43,503 nucleotides of DNA, from IMG/VR virus record IMGVR_UViG_3300005525_000046, positions 1 through 43,503 of that record; one strand, 5' to 3'. Source of the DNA: a virus. Under the pieces are notes generated by a model. It was given only the letters and a program-made list of their open reading frames with translations. It had not been told where the DNA came from and did not search any database. Shown here piece by piece: positions 7,501-16,244 of this stretch. The translations under genes were made by a program, and so were the position numbers. Positions within the stretch are counted from its first letter, which is position 1. Each line of letters opens with the position of its first letter.

Positions 7501-9650
7501 TGGAGCTGACCGAAGCCGTAGGCGCCACCCCCCAGGCCCCGGAGAAGGTTGTGGCGCGCGAGCGCCCGGACCCCGCGCCCCAGCGCGCCGAGCTGTGTAG
7601 CAAGTGGCAGTCACGCATCCGGGCCGCCAAGGTCCATTGGGAGCCCAGCTTCCGGCGGATGCGCGAGGACATGCGCTTCGCCGCCGGCTACCAGTGGCCG
7701 GACCAGACCGACAACGATGACCGCTATGTGGCGAACATCGTCCTGCGGCACATCAAGCACCGGACCGCGTCGCTCTATGCGCGCAACCCGCGCACCGTCG
7801 TCCGCCGCAAGACCAAGCTGGTCTCGTCGCTCTGGGATGGCACGATGACCTCGCTCCAGGCGGCCCAGCAGCAGATGGCCTCCGCGCAGGAAATCATGTC
7901 CACGGTCCCGGACCCGGTTGTCCAGGGACACGCGGCGGCGGTCCTCGCGCAGGCCCAGGCCATCGTCAACGACGCCCAGCAGGCCATCCAGCAGAACCAG
8001 ATGCTCGACCGCATCGCGCGTTCGCTGGAGCTGGCCTATGACTATTCGCTGGACGAGCAGGTCATCCCGTTCAAGGAGGGCATGAAGGAGGTCGTCCGGC
8101 GCACCGTCACGACCGGCGTCGGCTACACCAAGCTCGGCTTCCAGCGGGCCATGAAGATGAAGCCCGAGGTCGAGCGTCAGATTTCGGACTACTCCGAAAA
8201 GCTCGCCACCATCGAGCGCCTGTCCGCGGATATCGCGGACGGCGAGAGCGTCCCTGACGGCGCCGAGGCCGAACAGCTCCGGCTCGCCATGAACGCACTG
8301 TCCAAGGAGCCGATGATCCTTGCCCGCGAGGGCCTGGACGTCAGCTACCCGGACAGCACGGCCCTCATCCCGGACCCCAAGTGCAAGCGCCTCCGCAACT
8401 GGGTTGGCGCTGGCTGGGTCGCGGAAGAGTTCATGCTGAGCGGCGAGGACATCCAGGAGATTTACGGCGTGGACGTCCAGTCGGCCGGCGCCGGCGCGCG
8501 GGCCTACCAGAAGATCGAAGGCCCCGGCCAGCCGGTGCGCCTGAGCGAGCCCTGGGAGGACAAGAAGTCCTCCGAGGTCTTCTGTGTCTGGGAGGTCTAT
8601 TCCCGCAAGGACGGCCTGGTCTATGTCCTGTGCGACGGCTATCCCGACTTCCTGCGCGAGCCCGGCCAGCCCGAGGTGTGGATCGAACGGTTCTATCCGT
8701 GGTTCGTCCTGTCGTTCAACGACGTCTACCACACCAATTCGGTCTTCCCGATGTCCGACGTGCGCCTGATCCGGGACATGCAGCTCGAAATGAACCGGGC
8801 TCGCCAGGGTCTCCGCGAGCATCGCCGCGCCAACCGGCCGAAGATGGCGACCGCCAACGGTATGCTGGACGACGAGGACAAGGACAAGCTCCGGAACCAC
8901 CCGGCGAACGCGATCATCGAGCTGAACGGGCTCCAGCCTGGACAGTCCGTGGACCAGCTTCTCCAGCCGATCAAGATGCCGCCGATCGACCCGAGCCTCT
9001 ACGACGTGTCCGCCCCGTTCCAGGACATCCTGCGCGTCGTCGGCGCCCAGGAAGCGAACCTCGGCGGCACGTCCGGCGCCTCGGCCACCGAGACCTCGAT
9101 CGCGGAAAGCTCCCGCATGTCCGGCCAGTCGTCGGACGTGGATGACCTGGACGAAATGCTGACCGGCATGGCCCGCGCCGCCGGGCAGGTGATCCTCCTG
9201 GAGTATTCCCAGGAGACGATCATCCAGATCGTCGGCCCGGGCGCCGTCTGGCCGGAAATGAACCGTGACCAGGCCGCGCGCGAGCTGATCCTGGACATCG
9301 AGGCGGCGAGCACCGGACGGCCCAACAAGGCCGCCGAAATCCAGAACATCAATCAGATCGCGCCGGTCCTGCTCCAAATCCCGGGGCTCAACCCGGAATG
9401 GCTCGCTCGCCAAATCCTCCAGCGCATGGACGAGAAGCTGGACCTGTCGGAGGCGTTCACCGCGGGCCTGCCATCGATCATGTCCATGAACCGCGGCGGT
9501 GGACAGGCCACCGGCGCCCCCGCGGACAAGGACCCGAACGCCCAGGGCGCCGAGGGCTCGAACAATTCCGGCGCCGAGCCCAAGCGCAACAACATGGGTG
9601 CTGACGGCCCGCCACCCCCGCGGTCGGCCCCGCCCATGATGAGCCAGTGA
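7500..9650 (+). CDS. Portal protein
   Basis: The 716-residue protein is the length of podovirus portals of the P22-like group. Supporting features are its position directly after the large terminase, the conserved early segment with YQWPDQ and the motif NIVLRHIKHRTASLYARNP, a long Gln/Ala-rich helix (about 115-180) and a disordered Pro-rich C-terminus. ATG 7500 was preferred over GTG 7497 because GGAGG sits six bases upstream of it. The portal forms the twelve-fold ring through which DNA enters and leaves the capsid. No nuclease or protease domain is fused to it. Confidence 0.88.
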   Translation: MELTEAVGATPQAPEKVVARERPDPAPQRAELCSKWQSRIRAAKVHWEPSFRRMREDMRFAAGYQWPDQTDNDDRYVANIVLRHIKHRTASLYARNPRTVVRRKTKLVSSLWDGTMTSLQAAQQQMASAQEIMSTVPDPVVQGHAAAVLAQAQAIVNDAQQAIQQNQMLDRIARSLELAYDYSLDEQVIPFKEGMKEVVRRTVTTGVGYTKLGFQRAMKMKPEVERQISDYSEKLATIERLSADIADGESVPDGAEAEQLRLAMNALSKEPMILAREGLDVSYPDSTALIPDPKCKRLRNWVGAGWVAEEFMLSGEDIQEIYGVDVQSAGAGARAYQKIEGPGQPVRLSEPWEDKKSSEVFCVWEVYSRKDGLVYVLCDGYPDFLREPGQPEVWIERFYPWFVLSFNDVYHTNSVFPMSDVRLIRDMQLEMNRARQGLREHRRANRPKMATANGMLDDEDKDKLRNHPANAIIELNGLQPGQSVDQLLQPIKMPPIDPSLYDVSAPFQDILRVVGAQEANLGGTSGASATETSIAESSRMSGQSSDVDDLDEMLTGMARAAGQVILLEYSQETIIQIVGPGAVWPEMNRDQAARELILDIEAASTGRPNKAAEIQNINQIAPVLLQIPGLNPEWLARQILQRMDEKLDLSEAFTAGLPSIMSMNRGGGQATGAPADKDPNAQGAEGSNNSGAEPKRNNMGADGPPPPRSAPPMMSQ

Positions 9651-9663
9651 CCACGATCGTCTT

Positions 9664-9691
9664 GCGTGTCTTGTGAGGCTTGAAGACACGC
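9664..9691. terminator. Hairpin between portal and scaffold genes
   Basis: GCGTGTCTT (9664-9672) pairs with AAGACACGC (9683-9691) around a ten-base loop, in the 90-base gap after the portal stop. No T run follows, so it may be an RNA processing or stability element rather than an intrinsic terminator. Confidence 0.45.
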
Positions 9692-9740
9692 AGGACGAAC
9701 TTCTATCCTGTGAGCGTCCAACTCATAGGAGCGATCCAGC

Positions 9741-10820
9741 GTGGACCCCAAGCAGGACGTTAATTCCGGGGCGTCGTCCAGCCCGGACAAGGAAGTCTCT
9801 TCGCAGGACGTTAACCCGCAGGCCGCTCCGTCCATCGGCCAGGACGTAAATAACCCGACGTCGTCCAGCGGAACCCCGGCCGAGGAAACGAAGGCTGACC
9901 TCCTTTCGGTGGTCATGCAGGCGGCGCCTCCCAAGGAAGAGGACGACGTGCTTGCGTCGCCCGCGACCTCGGACAAGCCGGAGCCGGAACCCGGTTCTCC
10001 TGCAAAGGACGAACCGTCTCCAGAGTTCCAGGAACCGACCGCGGAAGAGCTGAAGGCATACACGCCCAAGGCCCAGGACCGCATTCGGGAGCTGGTGCAG
10101 CGGGGAAAGCAGTTCCAGGCCGAGCGTGATGCCCTCCGGGGCGAGCTGGAAACCCTCCAGCCTCTCGCTCGTCAGTTCCAGGACGTGCAGGGTTTCATCG
10201 CGGAAAGTCGAATTTCCGAGGGTGAGTTCGGCCAACTCCTGACGGCTGGCGCGGCGCTGAAGCGCGGGGACTTCAACTCGTTCCTCCAGGCTGTCCGCCC
10301 CTATGTCCAGTATGCCGAGGAAGCCATGGGGGTCCGCCTCCCTGACGACCTCCGGCAGCAAGTGGACAACGGGCTCATGCCCGAGGACGCGGCGCGCGAG
10401 CTGGTCCGGTCTCGCCATCAGGCGAACATCGCGACGGCTCAGGTCCAGGAGCTTTCCCAGACGCAGGCGGTAGAACGCCAACAGGCCGCGGCCACGTCCA
10501 TCCGGACCGCCGTGGCGACCTGGGAGACGGGCGTCCAAGCGCGTGACCCGGACTACGGCGCCAAGCAGGCCGCCGTTCAACGGTATGCCCAGGCCCTCAT
10601 CGCGGAACACGGCGCCCCCCGGTCGCCGCAGGAAGCCCTCTCGCTAGCCGAGAAGGCCCTGGACGAAGTGAACAAGACGTTCACGGCGTTCCGTCCCGCG
10701 CCCAAGCCGACGCTCCGTGTCCCGACCGGCGGTCAGACCCCAACGAATGCTCTGGCTCCCGAGCCGAAGTCCCTGATGGACGCCGTCCTCCAGGGTCTCC
10801 AGCGGACCAGGGCCTCCTGA
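9741..10820 (+). CDS. Capsid scaffold protein
   Basis: This 359-residue acidic, helix-rich protein lies between portal and major capsid, the standard place for scaffolding. The first 110 residues are disordered (Ser/Pro/Glu), the middle (about 115-250) is charged and helical (QDRIRELVQRGKQFQAERDALRGELETLQ), and the end is proline-rich before a short basic helix, LMDAVLQGLQRTRAS, that could contact the capsid protein. GTG 9741 has AGGAG nine bases upstream. Three in-frame QDVN motifs near the start use atypical codons (see findings). Scaffold is inferred from order and composition; no protease domain is visible. Confidence 0.8.
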   Translation: MDPKQDVNSGASSSPDKEVSSQDVNPQAAPSIGQDVNNPTSSSGTPAEETKADLLSVVMQAAPPKEEDDVLASPATSDKPEPEPGSPAKDEPSPEFQEPTAEELKAYTPKAQDRIRELVQRGKQFQAERDALRGELETLQPLARQFQDVQGFIAESRISEGEFGQLLTAGAALKRGDFNSFLQAVRPYVQYAEEAMGVRLPDDLRQQVDNGLMPEDAARELVRSRHQANIATAQVQELSQTQAVERQQAAATSIRTAVATWETGVQARDPDYGAKQAAVQRYAQALIAEHGAPRSPQEALSLAEKALDEVNKTFTAFRPAPKPTLRVPTGGQTPTNALAPEPKSLMDAVLQGLQRTRAS

Positions 10821-10834
10821 CGGAGTGACCTCCA

Positions 10835-11911
10835 ATGGCCTTCACGGCTGACGAACTGACCAACATCGCCAACTCGGCGCTCGACTTCTACATGAACAAG
10901 GGCGAAGCGTTCCTTCAGACGATCCAGAGCAAGCCGCTCCTGGACATCATGGAGCGCAACGCCAAGACGTTCCCCGGCGGCAAGGGCGACCTCTCGGTCG
11001 CCGTGATCGGTGACTTCGGCGCGGCTGGCGTCAACGATAGCCTCGTTGGCTTCACCCACAACGACACCGTCAACTTCTACACCCCGGCGAACAACAAGCG
11101 CGCGAACTTCGCTTGGCGCGAGCACCACATCGGCCTGACGCTCACCCACACCGAGCTGAAGATCGACGGCCTGTCCGTGACCGACACGAACGGCGAGGGC
11201 ACCACCACGCACTCCAAGCGGGAAATGACCGTCCTGGTCGGCCTGCTGGAGACGAAGCTCCAGGACTTCGGTGAGCGTTACGCGCGTTCGCTGAACACCC
11301 TCTGGTGGGGCGACGGCACGTCCGACGCCAAGGCGCTCGCCGGCATCCGCGCGGCAATCGTGGCGAACCCGACGACGGGGACCTACGGCGGCATCAACCG
11401 CGCGACCACGACCTGGTGGCGGAACCGTGCCCGCACGGCGGCCCACGCGGCAGCCGGCGGCTCCGGCGCCGTGACCTCGTCCCCGGCCAATGGCGGCACG
11501 CTGATCCAGACCCTCCAGGTCGAGAAGCGGCAGCTCATGCGGTTCGGCGGCAAGCCGAGCGTCTTCCTCGCCGGCTCCGATTTCATCGGCGCCATGGAGA
11601 CCGAAATGCGAGCCAACGGCTACTACTCGCAGAACGGTTTCCGCGGGAAGCAGGACGGCGCCATGGGCGCGCTGTCGTTCGACGGGGTGGAAATTATGTA
11701 TGATCCGACCCTGGACGACCTCAGCCTCCAGAAGCGCGGTTATTGGTATGACCCCCGTCATATCTACCCGATGAAGATGGAAGGGGAGTGGCGCCGCCAG
11801 CACACGCCGGCACGGCCCTACAACCAGTTCGTCCTCTACCGTTCGGTCACTTCGACCGGCCAGCTCGTGGCGCGGCAGCTCAACTCCGCGCTCGTCATCG
11901 ACATCGTCTGA
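10835..11911 (+). CDS. Major capsid protein
   Basis: The 358-residue protein follows the scaffold gene with a clear GGAG site and begins MAFTADELTNIANSALDFYMNKGEAFLQTIQSKP within the usual length for HK97-fold podovirus coat proteins. Features include an Asn/Thr-rich region resembling an extended loop (about 68-100) and a conserved-looking C-terminal beta stretch. A strong hairpin with a GCAA loop follows immediately, which would fit high, separately ended expression of the most abundant virion protein. The HK97 fold is inferred from family and position, not shown by the sequence alone. Confidence 0.88.
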   Translation: MAFTADELTNIANSALDFYMNKGEAFLQTIQSKPLLDIMERNAKTFPGGKGDLSVAVIGDFGAAGVNDSLVGFTHNDTVNFYTPANNKRANFAWREHHIGLTLTHTELKIDGLSVTDTNGEGTTTHSKREMTVLVGLLETKLQDFGERYARSLNTLWWGDGTSDAKALAGIRAAIVANPTTGTYGGINRATTTWWRNRARTAAHAAAGGSGAVTSSPANGGTLIQTLQVEKRQLMRFGGKPSVFLAGSDFIGAMETEMRANGYYSQNGFRGKQDGAMGALSFDGVEIMYDPTLDDLSLQKRGYWYDPRHIYPMKMEGEWRRQHTPARPYNQFVLYRSVTSTGQLVARQLNSALVIDIV

Positions 11912-11915
11912 TGTC

Positions 11916-11954
11916 TTGAAACGCCCCGGACGTCGCAAGACGTCCGGGGTTCAA
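11916..11954 (+). terminator. Strong hairpin after the capsid gene
   Basis: CCCCGGACGTC (11924-11934) pairs perfectly with GACGTCCGGGG (11939-11949) around a GCAA tetraloop (GNRA type), extended by TTGAA/TTCAA flanks. It starts four bases after the capsid stop. Only two T follow, so termination may be partial, letting some transcription reach the adaptor genes. Confidence 0.7.
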
Positions 11955-11969
11955 CCCTTGGAGAACACC

Positions 11970-12452
11970 GTGGACAAGTTCCAGCTCTTGATCTGCGACG
12001 TCGCGCTCGCAGGCGACATTCGCAACGTGGTCCATCGTGGCGTGGACAATCCGGTCTCTTTCCCGGAGCGGTGCGTTCTGGAGTTTCTGCACGGCGAAGG
12101 CGCGATCACCAATGTCCGCGACATGGGCGAGGTCCAGCGCCATCAGGGCGACGAACGCAAGCGCCTCAACGCGATCTACGGATCGAGCATCATCGACCAG
12201 CTCTTCCCCGGCGTGGCGACCTCGCTGCCACTGCGCGACACCCGCATCGTGTCTTTCGACAGCTCGCCCCGCGGCGTCGAGAAGACCCCCAAGGGCAAGG
12301 CCGCCGGCAAGCGCGTCGCCAAGGCCCGCGCCGAAGCCACCAACCTGTCCGACGACGTCGATCCCTTCGCAGCCACCGGCTCGGCGGACACCGAGGAAGA
12401 CGACGCGGCGCCCGACGGCGCCGTGGACCCGTCGATCGACGGCCAGGTCTAA
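11970..12452 (+). CDS. Small head-associated protein, unknown family
   Basis: GTG 11970 was chosen because GGAG lies six bases upstream and the longer frame would run through the capsid hairpin. The 160 residues have a folded-looking N-terminal half (DKFQLLICDVALAGDIRNVV through RIVSFDSS) and a lysine/alanine-rich then acidic, disordered tail (KGKAAGKRVAKARA followed by TEEDDAAPDGAVD). It lies between capsid and head-tail adaptor, so a head decoration, completion or adaptor role is plausible. I do not recognise the family. Confidence 0.55.
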   Translation: MDKFQLLICDVALAGDIRNVVHRGVDNPVSFPERCVLEFLHGEGAITNVRDMGEVQRHQGDERKRLNAIYGSSIIDQLFPGVATSLPLRDTRIVSFDSSPRGVEKTPKGKAAGKRVAKARAEATNLSDDVDPFAATGSADTEEDDAAPDGAVDPSIDGQV

Positions 12453-12464
12453 GGGGACACGATC

Positions 12465-13178
12465 ATGCCCATGGGTCTCACGCTCGCGGAAATGCTGGAT
12501 CGGCTGAAGGCCGAGACCCACATGAGCCAGAACGTGGCCCATGGGCTCAACCACCAGGACGCGCTGAAGAACCTTCTTCGGCGTGTCCAGGAAGAACTCT
12601 ATGTTCAGCACGACTGGCCCCGCCTGGTCGTGTCCAGGGATGTCCCGCTCCTGAACGGCACCCGGTATTACAACTACCCGGCGGACCTCGCGTTCGAGAC
12701 GGTCAATCAGGCGTGGGTCCTCTACGGAACCCGGTGGGAGCCGATCAGCTACAGCATCACACCGGACGACTTCAACGTCTACAACTCGGACGACGACTTC
12801 CGGACGTTCCCGCCGCAGAAGTGGGAACACTACGCCGACGGCGGGCTCAACCAGTTCCAGGTGTGGCCGATCCCCTCCCAGTCCGGCACGCTCCGGATGC
12901 GCGGTCGCAAGGCCCTGGGGCCGCTCGTCGCCACCAGCGACGTGGCAACCCTGGACGGCACCCTGATCGTCCTCTACGCCGCGGCCGAAGTCCTTGCCCA
13001 GATGAAGCGGGAGGACGCCCAGCTCAAGCTCCAGAAGGCCCAGCAGTTCCTCCGGATGCTCAAGGCCCGGCAGGGCGGCAACAAGACCGAGCCGTTCGTG
13101 ATGGGCGGCGGCGCCCAGCGGAACGTCGGCCGGCCAGGCATCGACTTCATTCCGCCCGGCTACGGCTCCGGCTCGTGA
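12465..13178 (+). CDS. Head-tail adaptor protein
   Basis: The 237-residue protein has the layout of podovirus adaptors (P22 gp4 or SU10-adaptor type): an N-terminal helical region, MLDRLKAET...HQDALKNLLRRVQEELYVQHDWPRL, then a beta-rich domain (DVPLLNGTRYYNYPADLAFETV) and a later helix pair with Lys/Gln-rich segments (about 170-205). Position between the head genes and the nozzle gene agrees. It would form the ring below the portal to which the tail attaches. The family assignment comes from pattern and gene order. Confidence 0.72.
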   Translation: MPMGLTLAEMLDRLKAETHMSQNVAHGLNHQDALKNLLRRVQEELYVQHDWPRLVVSRDVPLLNGTRYYNYPADLAFETVNQAWVLYGTRWEPISYSITPDDFNVYNSDDDFRTFPPQKWEHYADGGLNQFQVWPIPSQSGTLRMRGRKALGPLVATSDVATLDGTLIVLYAAAEVLAQMKREDAQLKLQKAQQFLRMLKARQGGNKTEPFVMGGGAQRNVGRPGIDFIPPGYGSGS

Positions 13179-13187
13179 GGTGATGGC

Positions 13188-14606
13188 ATGGCCTACTTCA
13201 TGCTGGAGGACTTCGCGGCCGGGGTGGACGTCCGCAAGACGACGATCACCGCCAAGCCCGGCTCGCTTCGCACGCTCAACAACGGCTTCGTGAACGCCGG
13301 CGGCGAGATTGAGAAGCGCCGCAAGTTCGCGCTCCTGGCGACTGCCCCCGCTAACACGGCGGGCATCGCCGCCGTCAGCAACAGCCTCTACACCTTCGGC
13401 ACGGATACCGGCGTTTCCGTCCCCGCGCCGCTGATTTACCAGAAGCTCACGCCCAGCTCGGGCTCCCCCACGATCAGCCGGGTGCTGGACGCGGACAGTT
13501 TCCAGACCGGGCTCTTCGTCATCGCCCGGATGAGCGATGCGTCCACCCGCCGGTTCTACAGTGGCACGCAGGTGGTGGCCGCCAGCGGGCTCGCCTCGCG
13601 CGCCCACAAGTCGAAAATGTATGTGGTCGAGGGCGACCTGGTCCGGTTCTCCGCGGTCAACGCGCCCAGCGACTTCGCCGGGGCCGGCTCGGGCTTCATC
13701 GACGTCACGACCCAGGACCAGGGCAGCGCAGACCTTCTCGGTATCGAAGAGTATTACAACAACATCATTCTGCTCGGGCGCCGCGCGGTCCAGGTGTGGT
13801 TCATGGACCCGGACCCGAACCTGAACCAGATCATCCAGGTGCTCGGGAACATCGGCCTGGTCGCGTCCCAGGGTGTCGCGCGCTATGGCTCTGGGGACGT
13901 CCTGTTCCTGTCCACGACCGGGATCAGGTCTGTCCGTGCGCGTGACGGCTCGAACTCTGCCGTGGTCAACGACATCGGCTCGCCTATCGACCCGATCATC
14001 ACCGAGCGCCGGCTGTCCATGTCCTCGGCGGACGCGGACCGGATCAAGGGCCTCATCGAGCCCATGACCGGGCATTTCTGGTTGGTGTGGAACGACAATA
14101 TTTATGTCTTGTCCTACTATCCGGCGACGAAGGTCACGGCCTGGAGCATCTTCACGTTGCCCTTCACGGTGGACTATGCAGTCGCCGCAGGTAATCGCGT
14201 GGTCCTGCGCTCCGGAAACGACGTCTATGTCTATGGCGGGTTCACCAGTGCCGCCACGGCGCTGGACAACTACATCCCCGGGAACACCCTGGCCGCCGAA
14301 TACGACACGACCCAGTGTCAGTTCGAGACGCCCATGTTGGACCTGGGCAAGCCGGCGCACTACAAGAGTTTCGTCGGTTTCGACGCGGCGATCGAAGGCT
14401 CCTGGATGGTGGAGGTCAACTTCGACCCCCTGGCCCCGGACGCCTGGGTCAACATCGGCACATTCAGCCAATCCACCTATTCGCTCGCACGCATCCCGGT
14501 CCAGGGCTACGGCACCCACATCGCCATCCGGATGACCTCGCAGGGCACCGGCCCGGCGCGCGTCGGCGCCATCGCGATCCACCACGAAATGGCCGAGGAC
14601 GATTGA
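13188..14606 (+). CDS. Tail nozzle / packaged-DNA stabilisation protein
   Basis: The 472 residues form repeated beta-sheet units typical of a propeller-like tail hub (for example LYTFGTD, KMYVVEGDLVRFSAVN, GDVLFLSTTGIRSVRA, HFWLVWNDNIYVLSYYP, NDVYVYGGF). P22 gp10-type stabilisation proteins and T7-like nozzle proteins share this architecture, length and location just after the adaptor. It would plug the tail channel and keep packaged DNA in. A ribosome site (GAGGTG) precedes the ATG. Its stop overlaps the next start (TGATG). Assignment is by architecture and order. Confidence 0.72.
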   Translation: MAYFMLEDFAAGVDVRKTTITAKPGSLRTLNNGFVNAGGEIEKRRKFALLATAPANTAGIAAVSNSLYTFGTDTGVSVPAPLIYQKLTPSSGSPTISRVLDADSFQTGLFVIARMSDASTRRFYSGTQVVAASGLASRAHKSKMYVVEGDLVRFSAVNAPSDFAGAGSGFIDVTTQDQGSADLLGIEEYYNNIILLGRRAVQVWFMDPDPNLNQIIQVLGNIGLVASQGVARYGSGDVLFLSTTGIRSVRARDGSNSAVVNDIGSPIDPIITERRLSMSSADADRIKGLIEPMTGHFWLVWNDNIYVLSYYPATKVTAWSIFTLPFTVDYAVAAGNRVVLRSGNDVYVYGGFTSAATALDNYIPGNTLAAEYDTTQCQFETPMLDLGKPAHYKSFVGFDAAIEGSWMVEVNFDPLAPDAWVNIGTFSQSTYSLARIPVQGYGTHIAIRMTSQGTGPARVGAIAIHHEMAEDD

Positions 14607-15145
14607 TGCCGGCGGTCCTGGGTCCGCCTGTCCTGGAGCATCTGGCCTATATCGCCGCGAACCTCCGTGTCCGGGACAAAGAAGAGATTTTCGCGGTGCG
14701 CCACACCGAGGACCCGGAGGCCCTGGCGCTGGACACGTTCAACACCGGCGCCTTCCAGTGGATCGCCTACCGGGACCAGGAGCCGGTCGCTGCGCTTGGC
14801 GCCGTTCCCCTCTGGCCGCGGGTGTGGAACCTGTGGGCCTACGGGACAGATCGGTGGCCCGAGGTCGTCCTGAAGCTAACAAGACACGCACGTAGTTTCA
14901 TGTTGCCGGCCCTGTATAATGCCGGTGCGATCCGTGCTCAGTGCTACGCGCTGGAGGCGCATCAGGACGCGCGAAAGTGGCTCGAATTGCTCGGTGGCGT
15001 GCAGGAGCACACCCTGACCAACTTCGGGAAGAACGGCGAGACCTTCGTCCTCTATTCGTGGGGGCGAGACAGGACAAGGAGCTTGTGGCATGTGTCCGAC
15101 GAACGGCTCGACACAGGCACTTTCGGGGGGTTTGGGGGCGCCTGA
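14606..15145 (+). CDS. GNAT-like virion protein (T7 gp13 / DUF2833-like)
   Basis: The 179-residue protein looks like DUF2833, the family of T7 gp13: an early EEIFAVRHTEDPEAL segment, a beta-strand FQWIAYRDQEPVAALGAVPLWPRVWNLWAYGTDRW, a helix with basic residues, and a late segment HQDARKWLELLGG like the GNAT acetyltransferase C-terminus. In T7, gp13 is needed for correct particle maturation rather than shown to be an enzyme. ATG 14606 overlaps the nozzle stop. The last 56 bases overlap the start of the next gene. Whether it binds acetyl-CoA is unknown. Confidence 0.65.
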   Translation: MPAVLGPPVLEHLAYIAANLRVRDKEEIFAVRHTEDPEALALDTFNTGAFQWIAYRDQEPVAALGAVPLWPRVWNLWAYGTDRWPEVVLKLTRHARSFMLPALYNAGAIRAQCYALEAHQDARKWLELLGGVQEHTLTNFGKNGETFVLYSWGRDRTRSLWHVSDERLDTGTFGGFGGA

Positions 15146-16238
15146 CCTCTTCGGCGCTTTCAATGCGCTCCGCGGCGCTCCCGGCGGCGGCCCGCTCCCC
15201 GCGCCGAACCTGCCGGGTTCCTTCAACGCCATCCCTCTCGCGCCGCCCGACATCGCCGGTTCCTTCAACGCGATGCCGCTGCCTGGCGCCAGCCCCAGCG
15301 CGGGCTTCGGCGCATTTCCGACCCCGATCCCCGGAGGCCCCATGGCCTTCAATCCAGTCCGGCGCGCCGTGACGTCTCCGCTCGATCCGGCCGTGTTGCG
15401 CCCCGCGCCATTCGCCCGCCCGCCGTTCCAGGGCGCCCCGGAACAGGGCTCGATGTCGGGCACGGTTCCGCCGCCGCCCCGCGGCTTTCAAGGCGCCCCC
15501 GAGCAGGGTTCCCCTGCCGCGGGGCTCTCGTCCTTCGGCATGGCGCAGCCGGCAGGGCTCCCCGCGCTCCGGCCCGGCATGGCGCTCCCGATGTCCTACG
15601 CCGGCCAAGGCTTCGACGGACCGGCGGAATATGGCTCCCCCGGTGGCACGGTCCCGGCGTCGCGCCCCTTCGGCGGCATGGCTGAACAGGGCTCCCCCGG
15701 GGGTTTCTCGCCGCGCACACCCCCCTCGGTCGGCATGGCTCAAGCGCCGAACCTTCCCGGCCTCCGGCCCGGCATGGCGCTCCCGGTGTCCTACACTGGA
15801 CAGGGTTTCGACGCCCCGGCTGAGCAGGGCTCCCCCGGCGGCTTCGTGGCGCCGATCGCGCGCGCGCCGTTCCCGGACGCCCAGGGCTTCGGGGACCACG
15901 CACCTCTCACCCAGAACGACCCCGGCTTCCCGCCGCTGCCGGACTATCCCTCGCAGGTCCCCGACGACCTGCGCGCACCCGTCGCGCGTCCGATGGCGCG
16001 CGTCGCCCCGGTCGCGAGGCCCCCGCGTCAGATGATCGCGCCCGCGCCTGTCGCGCGCCCCCCGGAGGCCCCGGGAACCGGCGGCGTGGCCCGCCCGGCT
16101 GCTGTCCCGGACAGCTACCGCGGGCTTCGCGTCGCGAACGACGACCGGGACGGCCGCTACATCGCCACCGGCGGCGAGAATATCTCGCTCGGTGACATTC
16201 TCGGGATGGCGCTGTCCGCGCCTGGCACCCGGAGGTAA
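15090..16238 (+). CDS. Proline/glycine-rich repetitive virion protein
   Basis: The 382 residues are dominated by Pro, Gly, Ala and Phe and are probably disordered. Short repeats occur: (Q/D)xPAEQGSPGG-like motifs near residues 116, 136, 178, 198 and 243, and two copies of a longer unit, RPGMALPxSYxGQGFDxPAE (about 161-180 and 226-245). Only the last 45 residues look ordered (YRGLRVANDDRDGRYIATGGENISLGDILGMAL). AGGAG precedes the ATG, and the gene overlaps its neighbour by 56 bases in another frame. Its place among ejected-protein genes suggests an internal virion protein; function unknown. Confidence 0.6.
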   Translation: MCPTNGSTQALSGGLGAPDLFGAFNALRGAPGGGPLPAPNLPGSFNAIPLAPPDIAGSFNAMPLPGASPSAGFGAFPTPIPGGPMAFNPVRRAVTSPLDPAVLRPAPFARPPFQGAPEQGSMSGTVPPPPRGFQGAPEQGSPAAGLSSFGMAQPAGLPALRPGMALPMSYAGQGFDGPAEYGSPGGTVPASRPFGGMAEQGSPGGFSPRTPPSVGMAQAPNLPGLRPGMALPVSYTGQGFDAPAEQGSPGGFVAPIARAPFPDAQGFGDHAPLTQNDPGFPPLPDYPSQVPDDLRAPVARPMARVAPVARPPRQMIAPAPVARPPEAPGTGGVARPAAVPDSYRGLRVANDDRDGRYIATGGENISLGDILGMALSAPGTRR

Positions 16239-16244
16239 GCCGCC

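Noticed and set aside
11895-14585. Long minus-strand open frame opposite the adaptor and nozzle genes
   Set aside because: Composition (Val/Arg/His/Asp/Gly-rich, no motifs) is that of the antisense of GC-rich coding DNA; the plus-strand genes have ribosome sites and recognisable architecture.
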